A DNA stretch of 64,000 bases from Nocardioides halotolerans DSM 19273 (GCF_000422805.1 NZ_AUGT01000027.1:1-64000), one strand, 5' to 3'; shown: positions 42,137 through 50,731, counted from the stretch's first letter. Notes: generated by a model not told the origin, from the sequence alone. Program-made: numbers and translations.

Positions 42137-42796
42137 GTGCGAACCCCTACTCAGATCACCCTAGGACTTGCGGCCGCGGTCGCCGTCATGGTGGGGATCT
42201 TCTTCGCCATGGGGGCTGCATCCGACGACGGACCAGTCGCCAAGGTCGACACGTCCAAAGCGGATTCGCCGCTATTGCGCGAGGACAGCCGAATCATCGG
42301 TGAGGAAGGGGCCAGTGGTGTCACCTTCGTCGAGTTCCTGGATTTCGAATGCGAGGCCTGCCTGGCTCTGTTTCCCATCGTGGAGCAGTTGCGCGAGGAC
42401 TACGCCGGCGAGGTCACCTTCGTAGCTCGATACTTCCCGTTGCCCGGACACTTCAACTCCGAGCGGGCCGCGCGGACAGTCGAGTCTGCGGCCCGGCAGG
42501 GCAAGTTCGAGGAGATGTACATGAAGATGTACGACACCCAGACGTCCTGGTCGGAGAAGCAAGAGCCGATGGACGACCTGTTCCGCAGCTACGCGGAGGA
42601 GCTCGGTCTCGACATGGCGCAATTCGATGCTGACTATTCGTCCGAGGAGGTGGCCGCGCGCGTCCAGAGGGACGTTGACGACGGGACGTCTCTCGAGGTC
42701 CAGGGGACGCCGACGCTCTACATCGACGGCGAGCTGATCCAGCCGGAGAGCGCTCAGGACCTGGTCGACGCGATCGACGCAGCCCTCACGAAGTGA
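42137..42796 (+). CDS. DsbA-like thiol oxidase
   Basis: A 219-residue membrane-anchored thioredoxin-fold protein: N-terminal helix (about 8-28), active site CEAC (Cys72, Cys75) in FLDFECEACLALFP, a helical insert, and cis-Pro in EVQGTPTLYIDG. It should introduce disulfides into exported proteins and be reoxidised by the VKOR protein encoded next. GTG 42137 follows GGAGGA; the VKOR GTG overlaps its stop. Confidence 0.88.
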   Translation: MRTPTQITLGLAAAVAVMVGIFFAMGAASDDGPVAKVDTSKADSPLLREDSRIIGEEGASGVTFVEFLDFECEACLALFPIVEQLREDYAGEVTFVARYFPLPGHFNSERAARTVESAARQGKFEEMYMKMYDTQTSWSEKQEPMDDLFRSYAEELGLDMAQFDADYSSEEVAARVQRDVDDGTSLEVQGTPTLYIDGELIQPESAQDLVDAIDAALTK

Positions 42797-43416
42797 TCGA
42801 CGCCGCCGTCAACGAGGGCGGCACCAACGTCAGATCCGACCGGCGGCTCGCGTGGTGGCTCTTGGTAGGTGGCCTCATCGGTCTCGTCGCCGCAGGCACC
42901 CTGCTCGTCGAGAAGATCGCGCTGCTCAAGGATTCGAACTACGTTCCGAGCTGCAGCATGAACCCGGTCCTGAACTGCGGCTCGATCATGAAGACCGATC
43001 AAGCCGAGATTTTTGGCTTTCCGAATCCCTTGCTCGGCATCGCCGGTTTCGCGGTCGTCGCGACCACGGGGGCCGCGGTCCTGGCCGGCGGTCGTCTCGC
43101 CCGCTGGTACTGGCTCGGATTGCAGGCCGGGACGGTGTTCGGCGTCGTCTTCGTCGCGTGGCTGGTGTTCCAGAGCCTCTACCGCATCGGCGCGCTCTGC
43201 CCCTACTGCATGGTCGTGTGGGCCGTGGTGATACCTACGTTCTGGTACGTCACGATTCGCAACCTGCATGCGGGAGCTTTCGGTGAGCGGGCGCAGCGGT
43301 CCGCGGCATCCAGAGCGCTGCGCAGCTGGCATGCTCCGCCTCTGCTAGCCGTGGCGCTACTTCTCGTGGTTCTCATCGGCGAGCAGTTCTGGTCGTACTG
43401 GTCGACCCTGCTGTGA
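42793..43416 (+). CDS. VKOR-family disulfide-generating membrane protein
   Basis: A 207-residue five-helix protein of the vitamin K epoxide reductase family. Loop cysteines Cys54 and Cys62 are in PSCSMNPVLNCGS and the active-site pair is CPYC (136-139). In actinobacteria VKOR replaces DsbB: it reoxidises DsbA and passes electrons to menaquinone. Start GTG 42793 and end are both overlapped by neighbours, so dsbA-vkor-ccdA is one operon. Confidence 0.9.
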   Translation: MIDAAVNEGGTNVRSDRRLAWWLLVGGLIGLVAAGTLLVEKIALLKDSNYVPSCSMNPVLNCGSIMKTDQAEIFGFPNPLLGIAGFAVVATTGAAVLAGGRLARWYWLGLQAGTVFGVVFVAWLVFQSLYRIGALCPYCMVVWAVVIPTFWYVTIRNLHAGAFGERAQRSAASRALRSWHAPPLLAVALLLVVLIGEQFWSYWSTLL

Positions 43417-44195
43417 ATGGTGCCCAGGACGCGATCTTGAGCGGCTCGCTCGTCATTGCACTTCCGATCGCGGCTCTGGCCGGTCTGCTGTCGTTCTTCA
43501 CGCCATGCTCGCTGCCGCTTGTTCCCGGCTATTTGTCCTACGTCGCCGGTATCGCCGGCCAGGAGTCGACGGTCACTCGCGAGCTGCGAGGCGAGCCGAT
43601 CGAGACAGGGCGTAGACGAGTGCTGGCCGGGTCGCTGCTCTTCGTATTGGGGTTCGCCGCCGTCTTCACCAGCTACGGAGCCCTTTTCGGCAGTCTCGGC
43701 GGAAGGTTGGTCGAGCACCAGGACGCGATCATCCGTGTGGCAGGCGTCATCACGATCCTGTTGGGGCTGCTTTTCGCTGGCCTGGGGGACCGGATCCCGG
43801 GTCTCAACGCGAGTATCCGGCCACGACTACGACCCCGGGTGGGCCTCGCCGGTGCGCCCATCCTCGGTGCCGTGTTCGGCGTGGGCTGGACTCCTTGCAT
43901 CGGACCGGCGCTAGCCGCGGTGCTCACCTTGGCAACGACGTCCGCAACCGCAGGTCGGGGAGCGCTCCTCTCGCTGGCCTACGCGCTCGGACTTGGCACG
44001 CCGTTCGTACTTGCTGCGCTCTCCCTCACCCGCGCGATGCGCGTCTTCTCGTGGATGCGGAACCGCACACGGTGGGTCAGCATCGGTGGCGGGGTGGTCC
44101 TGATCGTGGTGGGGGTGCTCCAGGTCAGCGGCGTCTGGTCCGAGCTCGTGGCTCGGCTGCAAGCCGTGATTGCGGCTTGGCAGCCTCCCATTTGA
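43413..44195 (+). CDS. ccdA: CcdA thiol-disulfide transporter
   Basis: A 260-residue six-helix protein with both catalytic cysteines in their normal motifs: FFTPCSLPLVPGYLSY (Cys32) and GWTPCIGPAL (Cys162). It carries electrons from cytoplasmic thioredoxin to the TlpA/ResA-like lipoprotein for cytochrome c maturation. Compare the double-Cys variant at 11555. GTG 43413 overlaps the VKOR stop. Confidence 0.92.
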   Translation: MNGAQDAILSGSLVIALPIAALAGLLSFFTPCSLPLVPGYLSYVAGIAGQESTVTRELRGEPIETGRRRVLAGSLLFVLGFAAVFTSYGALFGSLGGRLVEHQDAIIRVAGVITILLGLLFAGLGDRIPGLNASIRPRLRPRVGLAGAPILGAVFGVGWTPCIGPALAAVLTLATTSATAGRGALLSLAYALGLGTPFVLAALSLTRAMRVFSWMRNRTRWVSIGGGVVLIVVGVLQVSGVWSELVARLQAVIAAWQPPI

Positions 44196-44263
44196 GCCAG
44201 TTCGGGCGATTGAGGTCGCCGGTCCTGCGCACTGTTTGTGGCGCTAGCCAGCCGAGGAGCGGC

Positions 44264-45418
44264 TCAATCGCGGAAAAGGCCGTGCTGCTGCATCGCGGCG
44301 TAGGGGTCGACGGGGTCGCCGCCGCCGGGACGGACCTCTACGTGAAGGTGAGAGCCGGTGACGTTTCCAGTCGCTCCGACGGTGCCGATGACGTCACCAC
44401 CTCGCACCGTGTCGCCGACACTGACGCTGAACGACGTCTGGTGGCAGTACCAGAGCTCAGTGCCGTCATCGAGGGTAATGACGGTCTTGTTGCCGTAGGG
44501 GCCGTCGTAGCTTGCTGCCGTGACCACGCCGTTGGCAATCGCGTAGATCGGGTCCCCGGTGTCGCCGTTGAAGTCCAGGCCGGTGTGGTAGCTCGACCAG
44601 AGTCCGTACTGACCGAACGTCGCCGTGAGGTTGACCGAGGACAGGGGGTACTGCCAGAGGTTGAGCTCGAGGAAGGCGGCCTGCTTCTCGGCGTCGGCCG
44701 CGATTTGCGTCAGGGCGGTGCTGCGATGGCCCGCAAGATCCTCGACCGACCCGGGCGTGCCCTGGTGTGTCTTGTTGCGATCGGCCGCGCGGTACGAGTT
44801 CCGGGTCACGACCTCACCCCGGTCGGCAACGGCCCTGCCGATGTTGCTCGAGCCACTGAGGGCCGAGGCGGGCTCTGGCCCGCTGGCGACGGTGCTGACT
44901 GGCAGTTGGTCGCCCGTCGTTAGAACGCCGCCTATCGACACTGCGAGGGCAGCGATGCCGAGTAGCACCGGTGCGGAGGGGAGCGCTTTTGAGAGTGGAC
45001 CACGGGAAGAGGCGTGCTTGATCGCGCGGCGCCTGCCGGGCTGGACTGGCCGATCGTTGACGTACGTTGCCGCCTCTGCCTCTGGCCGCCACCGGTCGAT
45101 CGTGAGCCGCGCGGTGTCCTCAGCTTCGAAGGAGGTGGTCTGGTCGACCGGTTCGAGAGACGCGAGTACATCTTCGACACTGGCTCGTCTGTCGACGTCG
45201 TCCCGATATGTCGATACCTCCGAGGATTGCGGCACCGACGCCCGACGCCTTCCGACGTATGACTGCCTGTCCGCCTCCGCCCGGATGTCCGCCGCGAGGA
45301 GGCTCGATGTCGTGCTACGAGAGTCAACGGGAACGTTGGCCGCCCGTCGTCCTGGAGCGTGGGAGGTCGCTGCGCCGGCGCGTGCCGGTGAAGGCACGTC
45401 TGCTCGGTGCTGACCCAC
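44264..45418 (-). CDS. M23 (LytM) peptidoglycan endopeptidase, membrane-anchored
   Basis: About 384 residues. A long basic, disordered cytoplasmic N-terminus (about 1-135) precedes one transmembrane helix (VLLGIAALAVSIGGVL), a helical linker and a LytM domain with the zinc ligands in HTGLDFNGDTGDPIYAIANG and HLHVEVRPGG. It should cut peptide cross-links in the cell wall. I chose GTG 45418, which has AAGAGG nine bases upstream; the frame is open back to ATG 45541. Confidence 0.8.
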   Translation of the reverse strand: MGQHRADVPSPARAGAATSHAPGRRAANVPVDSRSTTSSLLAADIRAEADRQSYVGRRRASVPQSSEVSTYRDDVDRRASVEDVLASLEPVDQTTSFEAEDTARLTIDRWRPEAEAATYVNDRPVQPGRRRAIKHASSRGPLSKALPSAPVLLGIAALAVSIGGVLTTGDQLPVSTVASGPEPASALSGSSNIGRAVADRGEVVTRNSYRAADRNKTHQGTPGSVEDLAGHRSTALTQIAADAEKQAAFLELNLWQYPLSSVNLTATFGQYGLWSSYHTGLDFNGDTGDPIYAIANGVVTAASYDGPYGNKTVITLDDGTELWYCHQTSFSVSVGDTVRGGDVIGTVGATGNVTGSHLHVEVRPGGGDPVDPYAAMQQHGLFRD

Positions 45419-45691
45419 GGATAGACCTCTTGTGAACGCATCGGGGGCGGTAGGCGAAGCCCGACCATAACGGATTGGCAACGGCCCCGAAAATTCACTG
45501 CGGACAGGGACTTGCGCTTGCTCGGCGTATCCACACGGCACTGCTGCGGTCGTGCGCGGTGAGATTGAAACGCGGTCCGATCGCTTCTCCGTGGCGTCAT
45601 CTCGTAGTCACGTGCAAGGCGTGCGACGACTGTTGGCAGGTCGTCTGCGTAGGAGACGTTTCGCGCGACCACTCCATCGAAAGGAAACCTC

Positions 45692-47368
45692 GTGCGAAAC
45701 CCACGTCTCGCGCTCCTGGGTGCGGGCCTGCTTGTAGGTACCGCCGCCCTCGGAGCCGGAACCGCGGCCGCTGTGCAGGTCGGCTTCACCGACGACCGCT
45801 CTGCTGTCCTCGCGTCCCAGATTGACCCCTCCAAACCCCGCAACGTCATCCTGTTCATCGGCGACGGCACCGATGACTCCATGATCACCGCCGCCCGCAA
45901 CTACGCCCTCGGGGCGGACGGCCGCTTCGCCCTCGACGAACTGCCGTTCACCGGCGCCATGACAACCCACGGCCTCAAGGTCGGGCCTGGCCCGGACTAC
46001 CAGAAGGCCTACGTCTCGGACTCGGCGCCGACGGCCAGCGCCTGGTCGACCGGCAAGAAGACCGTCGACAGCCGCGTCTCCCAGGGACCCAGCACGGCGG
46101 ACAACGTCCCGGGTCAGGACTACGAGACCGTGCTCGAGAAGTACGAGAAGCAGGGCAAGCTCACCGGCAACATCACGACGTCCGAGATCACCGACGCCAC
46201 GCCGGCCGCAGCCGCCTCGCACATCAACCTGCGCGCTTGCCAGGGCCCGACGGACCTCACCAACTGCCCGACCGCAAAGAAGTCCAACGGCGGTAAGGGC
46301 TCCATCGCTGAGCAGCTCGTCGACTCCGGTGTCGACGTGCTGATGGGTGGCGGCAAGAACCGCTACGACCAGGTGACCGACGCTGGTCCGACGGCGCTCA
46401 CCTACGCCACGACCACCAAGGGTTACCGGCTCGTGCAGGACAAGGCCGCCATGGACGGCATCACCTCGCTGCAGGGTGGCCCAGTGCTCGGTCTGTTCAC
46501 CGGCGGCAACATGACGCCGATGTTCGCACCGCTTGTCGCCGCCCCACCGCCCGGAACAGGAGGGCCTGACGCTCAGTGCCTTCCCTCCGTACGCGGCAAC
46601 CAGCCGACGTTGTCGGAGATGACGACGAAGGCCATCCAGCTGCTGGACAACCCGAATGGCTTCTTCCTGCAGGCTGAGAGCGCCATGGTGGACAAGCAGG
46701 AGCACGCGTCCGACATCTGCGGCGCGATCGGCGACCTTGTCGAGCTCGATGCGGCGGTCAAGGTGGCTCTGGAATACCAGAAGACCCACCCGGACACGCT
46801 CATCATCGTCACAGGCGACCACTCCCACTCCACCCAGATCGTCGGTGGAAACACCGACGGAAAGCAGGTCGCCACGCTCAGGACCGCCGACGGCGACCCG
46901 ATGACGGTGGCCTACTCGACCAGCGACGCCGGCTCGGACCACACCGGTTCGCAGATCCGGGTAGCCGCCAAGGGTCCGCAGGCAGCGAACGTGACGGGCA
47001 CGATCGACCAGACCGACCTGTTTCTGACGATGCTGGGTCGCACACCGAGCACTCTGCCGGGTCCGGGTACGCAACCCCCGGCACCGCTAGCGCCCAAGGC
47101 TAGCGTCGTGGCGACGGACAACAAGATCAGTAAGTCGGACCTGAGGAAGAAGGGGCTCCGGGTCGTGGTCGCCGCAGCCGGCGCCACGAAGGTGACGGTG
47201 ACCCTCTCGCAGAATGGCGCGATCCTGGACGCCAAGGCACTTGGGAGCGATGGGGGGACCGCCAAGCTGAAGGGGAAGGCCGGCCCGGGCAGCGTCACCG
47301 TGACGGTCACGGCCGTCGGGCCAGGCGGGACCGTCACCGACACCGACATGGTCAAGGTCAGCAAGTAA
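45692..47368 (+). CDS. phoA: Alkaline phosphatase (PhoA family) with C-terminal beta domain
   Basis: A 558-residue exported phosphomonoesterase. A signal peptide ends near GTAAA. Metal and catalytic residues are visible: Asp in FIGDGTDDSM, nucleophile Ser111 in YVSDSAPTASAW, and the zinc ligands in AESAMVDKQEHA, TGDHSHST and SDHTGSQI. After about residue 455 an extra domain of about 100 residues, rich in Val, Thr and Gly, resembles a beta-sandwich wall- or substrate-binding module. GTG 45692 follows AAGGAAA. The 273 bases upstream hold no gene and no clear PHO box. Confidence 0.9.
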   Translation: MRNPRLALLGAGLLVGTAALGAGTAAAVQVGFTDDRSAVLASQIDPSKPRNVILFIGDGTDDSMITAARNYALGADGRFALDELPFTGAMTTHGLKVGPGPDYQKAYVSDSAPTASAWSTGKKTVDSRVSQGPSTADNVPGQDYETVLEKYEKQGKLTGNITTSEITDATPAAAASHINLRACQGPTDLTNCPTAKKSNGGKGSIAEQLVDSGVDVLMGGGKNRYDQVTDAGPTALTYATTTKGYRLVQDKAAMDGITSLQGGPVLGLFTGGNMTPMFAPLVAAPPPGTGGPDAQCLPSVRGNQPTLSEMTTKAIQLLDNPNGFFLQAESAMVDKQEHASDICGAIGDLVELDAAVKVALEYQKTHPDTLIIVTGDHSHSTQIVGGNTDGKQVATLRTADGDPMTVAYSTSDAGSDHTGSQIRVAAKGPQAANVTGTIDQTDLFLTMLGRTPSTLPGPGTQPPAPLAPKASVVATDNKISKSDLRKKGLRVVVAAAGATKVTVTLSQNGAILDAKALGSDGGTAKLKGKAGPGSVTVTVTAVGPGGTVTDTDMVKVSK

Positions 47369-47386
47369 GAACCTGCGAGGCACCAC

Positions 47387-47427
47387 GACGACGGGTCGGC
47401 ATCAGGGACTGGCGCCGACCCGTCGTC
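47387..47427 (+). terminator. Strong hairpin after phoA
   Basis: GACGACGGGTCGGC at 47387-47400 pairs perfectly over 14 bases with 47414-47427, loop of 13 bases. It lies 19 bases after the phoA stop and also downstream of the convergent SRPBCC gene, so it may serve both. Confidence 0.8.
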
Positions 47428-47513
47428 CGCGCAAGGGACCCGCAGGCCATGTGGGCATGGGTCAGCGTCCTGCACGACCACCCTCGTAGAGCGACCCCGG
47501 GCGGCGACGTCTC

Positions 47514-48047
47514 CTAGCAGGGACGGGATGGATCCGCGTGCGACCCGTCCGCGCCGCCGAACAAACGCCGCAGTCGGCGGTGGCGATGCGCGAACAGGCG
47601 AGGCACGAGCCAGCCGAGCACGAGACCGAAAGGAGCGAACCTCGGACGATACGACAGTCGGTCGCTGACTCGACACGAGGTGCTGCTCGTGCGTTCGACG
47701 ACGCGCTCGTGCTCCCAGACCGAGGCACTCATCATGCGGGACCGCTCCAGAAAGCGGTGTCCAGGCTGTAGTTCGACGATCGTGAGGTCGTCGTAGTCGA
47801 TCGGCACCACGCCGAACAGAAGTAGCCATGACCGGAACAGCCGCTCACCGAGCTGGATTCGATCAGCCGACAGGCTGCCCGCTCCCTTTGGAAAGGTCAT
47901 CCGCATCAGGGGCATCAACTCAGCGTTTACCCCGGCGAGATCCGTCGCGTGCTCCCATACCCGCTCGGCAGGGGCACTCAGGTCGGAGCGGACCTCGAAG
48001 GTTCGGCGCCCGGCCTGCCGGGCCGTGTCGTCCTGCACGGCCGTCAA
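47514..48047 (-). CDS. SRPBCC-domain protein
   Basis: A 177-residue START-like protein: RTFEVRSDLSAPAERVWEHATDLAGVNAELMPLMRMTFP at the N-terminus, then a helix-grip core and a C-terminal helix LGWLVPRLFAHRHRRLRRLF that may touch the membrane. Ligand unknown. TTG 48047 overlaps the upstream stop (TTGA); GTG 48038 is an alternative. It is the last gene of a three-gene leftward operon. Confidence 0.7.
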   Translation of the reverse strand: MTAVQDDTARQAGRRTFEVRSDLSAPAERVWEHATDLAGVNAELMPLMRMTFPKGAGSLSADRIQLGERLFRSWLLLFGVVPIDYDDLTIVELQPGHRFLERSRMMSASVWEHERVVERTSSTSCRVSDRLSYRPRFAPFGLVLGWLVPRLFAHRHRRLRRLFGGADGSHADPSRPC

Positions 48048-48253
48048 TCTTCGTCCATGAGGTAAGCCGCCACGTCAGGGTGCTGACGGCTCGTGTGCCA
48101 GGGGAACACCCATCGGAAGAGGCTGAGGCCCGGGCGCCGGCACCAGCACTCACGTGCGCAGTCGCATCGCCTGGCACCCGCTGCCTCCGCCACCTTGTTG
48201 CCAACCGCCAGTAGCAGGTAGCCGCCGAGCCCAAACAAGAAGAGTCGCTTCAC
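48044..48253 (-). CDS. Small Cys-rich membrane protein
   Basis: A 69-residue protein with a hydrophobic N-terminal helix KRLFLFGLGGYLLLAVGNKV followed by a dense Cys cluster RRCDCARECWCRR. GTG 48253 overlaps the upstream stop and follows GGAGG. Four Cys within nine residues suggest metal or Fe-S binding (inference). I do not know the family. Confidence 0.6.
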   Translation of the reverse strand: MKRLFLFGLGGYLLLAVGNKVAEAAGARRCDCARECWCRRPGLSLFRWVFPWHTSRQHPDVAAYLMDED

Positions 48254-48549
48254 GAGAGAACCTCCACCAACTGCTCCAGGCTGGGCGATCCAGCCAGACC
48301 CTGCGGTGTCGAGTAGACCCGGCAAGCCAGTCCGATCTGCTCGTGACCAGTCGCGAACGGATCCCTGCCGTCGACAAGGACCGTCGGTGACCCGGTGAAC
48401 CCCGTGTTGGCAGCGTCCTGCGCGGTCTCCACTTGGCGCAAGCGCACGGTGAGATCGTCCCGCCCCACCGCCTTGAGCGCCTGGGCTAGGCGTTCCTCGG
48501 CCACCTCCCAGTTCGGGCAGCCATCGAAATAGAGCAACTCAACTTTCAT
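48250..48549 (-). CDS. Thioredoxin-like protein (DF/YFDGCPNW family)
   Basis: A 99-residue thioredoxin-fold protein: VELLYFDGCPNWEVAEERL with a single active-site Cys in the position where relatives have CxxC or selenocysteine, and the cis-Pro segment GFTGSPTVLVDGRDPFA. Related small proteins occur next to mercury and arsenic resistance genes; the role is unknown. ATG 48549 is the domain start; ATG 48558 is also in frame. Confidence 0.7.
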   Translation of the reverse strand: MKVELLYFDGCPNWEVAEERLAQALKAVGRDDLTVRLRQVETAQDAANTGFTGSPTVLVDGRDPFATGHEQIGLACRVYSTPQGLAGSPSLEQLVEVLS

Positions 48550-48759
48550 GACCACCATCCACGCGCGCGGGCCGGCTACCCATGCCTCAGCAGTATCCAC
48601 CCCCTACCCGACGGCCACCCCGGCTCGCCTTCGACCGGACGGCAGGGAGGGCGGCTCCGGAGTGACCGGCCCATTGATGAGCGACCTCGGCAACCTCTGT
48701 CAAGAACAACCGCCCGTCAGGTGAGGTGACCTGATGCAGCAGGCGTGGCGCTAATATCG

Positions 48760-48888
48760 CTACTCTGCCGCTGTGACCGGCGCCGGAGCGTCCCTGTCGA
48801 CCGTTGCGGTGCCGAAGGCGCCCGTGCCGCCCGCGAGTGCGCCGGCCGCTGCGACCACGATGGCCGCAATACAAACTGGTTGTTTCAT
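48760..48888 (-). CDS. Short exported peptide
   Basis: A 42-residue frame from ATG 48888 with AAGGGG eight bases upstream: MKQPVCIAAIVVAAAGALAG looks like a signal peptide or single helix, followed by a short tail ending APVTAAE. No homology is recognised. The surrounding stretch from 48550 to 49045 has no other gene that I can support. Confidence 0.35.
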   Translation of the reverse strand: MKQPVCIAAIVVAAAGALAGGTGAFGTATVDRDAPAPVTAAE

Positions 48889-49045
48889 CCGCGTCCCCTT
48901 GCTCTCTTGCGTCAACCATCGCCTTGTCGTGGCCGGCGCCTTCCGGGAGTGACCTAGTTGGCCGCTCGAATGGAACTGTCCGGGCACGCCGTGGATCTCA
49001 CTCGTTGCGCAAGAGGGGTTCGATCTCCTGCGTGAACTCAACCGT

Positions 49046-49756
49046 TCAGCGGTACGCGCCGCGCCAGGCGGTGGCAGTGTCGGCGTCGTAGTAGCGAGTA
49101 AAGCCGCTGCATGCCTCGGCGACCAGGCCGCGGTCGGCGTCCGTCAGGGAGCGTAGTTGGCCGCTGACGAGTAGTCGGGTGCCGGTGCGGTAGGCGGGCG
49201 GCGTCGACTCGAAGGCATCGACCTCCGGCGGAATCATGTCGACGGTCACGGTGTCGGTGTCGCCACCCGCGAACCACTGATTCACCGTGAAGGACACCGC
49301 CACGTAGGCGCCGTCATCGGAGTCCTCGTCTCGAGCAGGACCGATCTTTGTCACAGTCCCGTCGAAGGCGAAGGACGACGTCTGCCGGAGGGTCTCCAGC
49401 GAGTACGAGGTGGTGCAGCGCAGGAGCGCGGGCGCAGGTAGGGCGCCCGACGGAGAAGGGGCCACGGGTGCATCCGGGGTGCGTGATGACGGTGACGGCA
49501 CCACCCGGACGGGGCTGTCAGTGGGACCACGCGGATCGTCGAACACTCCGGCGACCCCGAGTGCCAGGGCGACCGAGGCGGCGACCAGGACCGCGCCGCC
49601 GACGGCGAGCCGGACTCGCTGTACACGAGGCAGATGAGGAGCGCTTCGACCATTCTGGGCTCGGGCGAGCACGACGGAGGGATCGGGTAGGCGGGGTGCG
49701 CGTGCGGCCTCCTCGCTGAACATCTCCTTGAGCTCGTCTTCGAGGTATCGGGTCAT
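49046..49756 (-). CDS. Membrane protein encoded after a SigE-type sigma factor (anti-sigma-like)
   Basis: A 236-residue protein: an acidic cytoplasmic N-terminus (MTRYLEDELKEMFSEEAARAPRLP), one transmembrane helix (about 48-68), a Pro/Ser linker and an extracytoplasmic domain with beta-strand character and two Cys. Position and topology fit a sigma-factor-associated membrane protein, but there is no zinc anti-sigma HxxxCxxC motif. ATG 49756 lies inside the sigma-factor frame. Confidence 0.65.
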   Translation of the reverse strand: MTRYLEDELKEMFSEEAARAPRLPDPSVVLARAQNGRSAPHLPRVQRVRLAVGGAVLVAASVALALGVAGVFDDPRGPTDSPVRVVPSPSSRTPDAPVAPSPSGALPAPALLRCTTSYSLETLRQTSSFAFDGTVTKIGPARDEDSDDGAYVAVSFTVNQWFAGGDTDTVTVDMIPPEVDAFESTPPAYRTGTRLLVSGQLRSLTDADRGLVAEACSGFTRYYDADTATAWRGAYR

Positions 49757-50279
49757 GACAACTCTTCTGATCTTGATGGTCCTGTTGACTAGACAGGCAA
49801 CGCAATTGGTCGAGAGCGCGCGATGCCAGCGATCGCACCGAGCCGGGTCTGATGCCCATCGCCTTCGCGATCGAGGCGTCGTCGAGGTCGCAGTAGTAGC
49901 GGAGGACCAGCACGGCGCGAGACCGCGGAGAAAGCGCGTCCACCATTGCGCGGAGACTTTCTCGGTCGGCGTGGGCTACGGCGTGGTCGGGAGCGCGGCT
50001 CCGGATCAGGGACTGGTTCATCCGGTCCGGTGACAACGGCTGCTCGGCCGAGGAGCGACGTCGATGCCAGTCGATGTTCCGGTTGACCAGCATCTTGCGC
50101 ATGTAGGCGTGCGGGTCCCGCGCCGATGACACCTTCCGCCAGCGGGCATAGGCCTCAGTCAAGACCGTCTGGGTCAGATCCTCGGCCCGGTGACGGTCGC
50201 TCGTGAGGACGTAGGCCAGCCGCAGAAGGTCCTGACCACGGCTAGCCACGTACTCCTCGAAGTCCACGTCTGCTTCCAC
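49518..50279 (-). CDS. SigE-family ECF sigma factor
   Basis: An ECF sigma factor of the actinobacterial SigE family: region 2 EEYVASRGQDLLRLAYVLTSDRHRAEDLTQTVLTEAYARW and region 4 LSPRSRAVLVLRYYCDLDDASIAKAMGIRPGSVRSLASRALDQL. The conserved protein ends near residue 170, but no stop follows: the frame continues 239 bases into the next gene, giving 253 residues. Either a natural extension or a sequence change near 49,760 removed the stop. The start is GTG 50279. Confidence 0.82.
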   Translation of the reverse strand: MEADVDFEEYVASRGQDLLRLAYVLTSDRHRAEDLTQTVLTEAYARWRKVSSARDPHAYMRKMLVNRNIDWHRRRSSAEQPLSPDRMNQSLIRSRAPDHAVAHADRESLRAMVDALSPRSRAVLVLRYYCDLDDASIAKAMGIRPGSVRSLASRALDQLRCLSSQQDHQDQKSCHDPIPRRRAQGDVQRGGRTRTPPTRSLRRARPSPEWSKRSSSASCTASPARRRRRGPGRRLGRPGTRGRRSVRRSAWSH

Positions 50280-50613
50280 CCCGCTAAGCCGGAAGAATCA
50301 CTCTCCACTGCTTAGACGCATCCAAGCTGCGGATGCGCTGCAGACTCTGAAACCAAGTCACGCCCGGCTGGCCCTCCACGGCCCTTGCTAGACGGCGCTC
50401 TCGAGCATTGGCGTGCGAAGGCCAGGCCCAGTTGACACCTGATGCTCACGCGAGGATTAAAACCCTGTCCACTAACGGTCCACATTGGGTCCGCCCGAGT
50501 CGGTAGTGAACGGGTATCCTGAGACCGGAAGCGAGGGCGAATCCCTCACCACATCGAGTGAATCGGTAACTTCCGGCCCGAGACCGTAGTCGTCGCAATG
50601 CCCCTGATTGCGT

Positions 50614-50648
50614 CCAGAGGTCGCAGGTTCAAATCCTGCCCCCGCTAC
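50614..50648 (+). other. 3' fragment of initiator tRNA-Met; probable attachment site
   Basis: CCAGAGGTC, then the T arm GCAGG-TTCAAAT-CCTGC (50623-50639), then CCCCGCTA match the 3' third of actinobacterial initiator tRNA genes. No 5' half exists upstream: the CGCGGGG acceptor strand, D arm and CAT anticodon are missing. A 3' tRNA fragment alone is what remains at the far junction of an element integrated into a tRNA gene. The interval 50280-50731 contains nothing else except the hairpin below. Confidence 0.7.
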
Positions 50649-50666
50649 AAAGAGAACGTCAGGTCA

Positions 50667-50698
50667 GAGGCCGTCTTCCGGAGTTTGGAGGCGGCCTC
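50667..50698 (+). terminator. Hairpin downstream of the tRNA fragment
   Basis: GAGGCCG (50667-50673) pairs with CGGCCTC (50692-50698) around an 18-base loop. It follows the tRNA fragment and precedes the convergent DUF488 gene end, so it may be the original tRNA terminator still in place on the chromosomal side. Confidence 0.5.
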
Positions 50699-50731
50699 TC
50701 ACCTTGTCGGCCGGTCGCGGACTTGTTGGAG

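Noticed and set aside
44161..44267. Inverted repeats between ccdA and the M23 gene as a terminator
   Set aside because: The arms are short, far apart or inside the ccdA coding end, so the case is weak.
45542..45691. PHO box upstream of phoA
   Set aside because: No direct repeats of the PhoP type could be seen in the upstream 150 bases.
50530..50648. A full tRNA gene with 5' strand AGCGAGG near 50530
   Set aside because: The span would be about 118 bases, the stem has a mismatch and there is no D arm or CAT anticodon, so only the 3' fragment is accepted.
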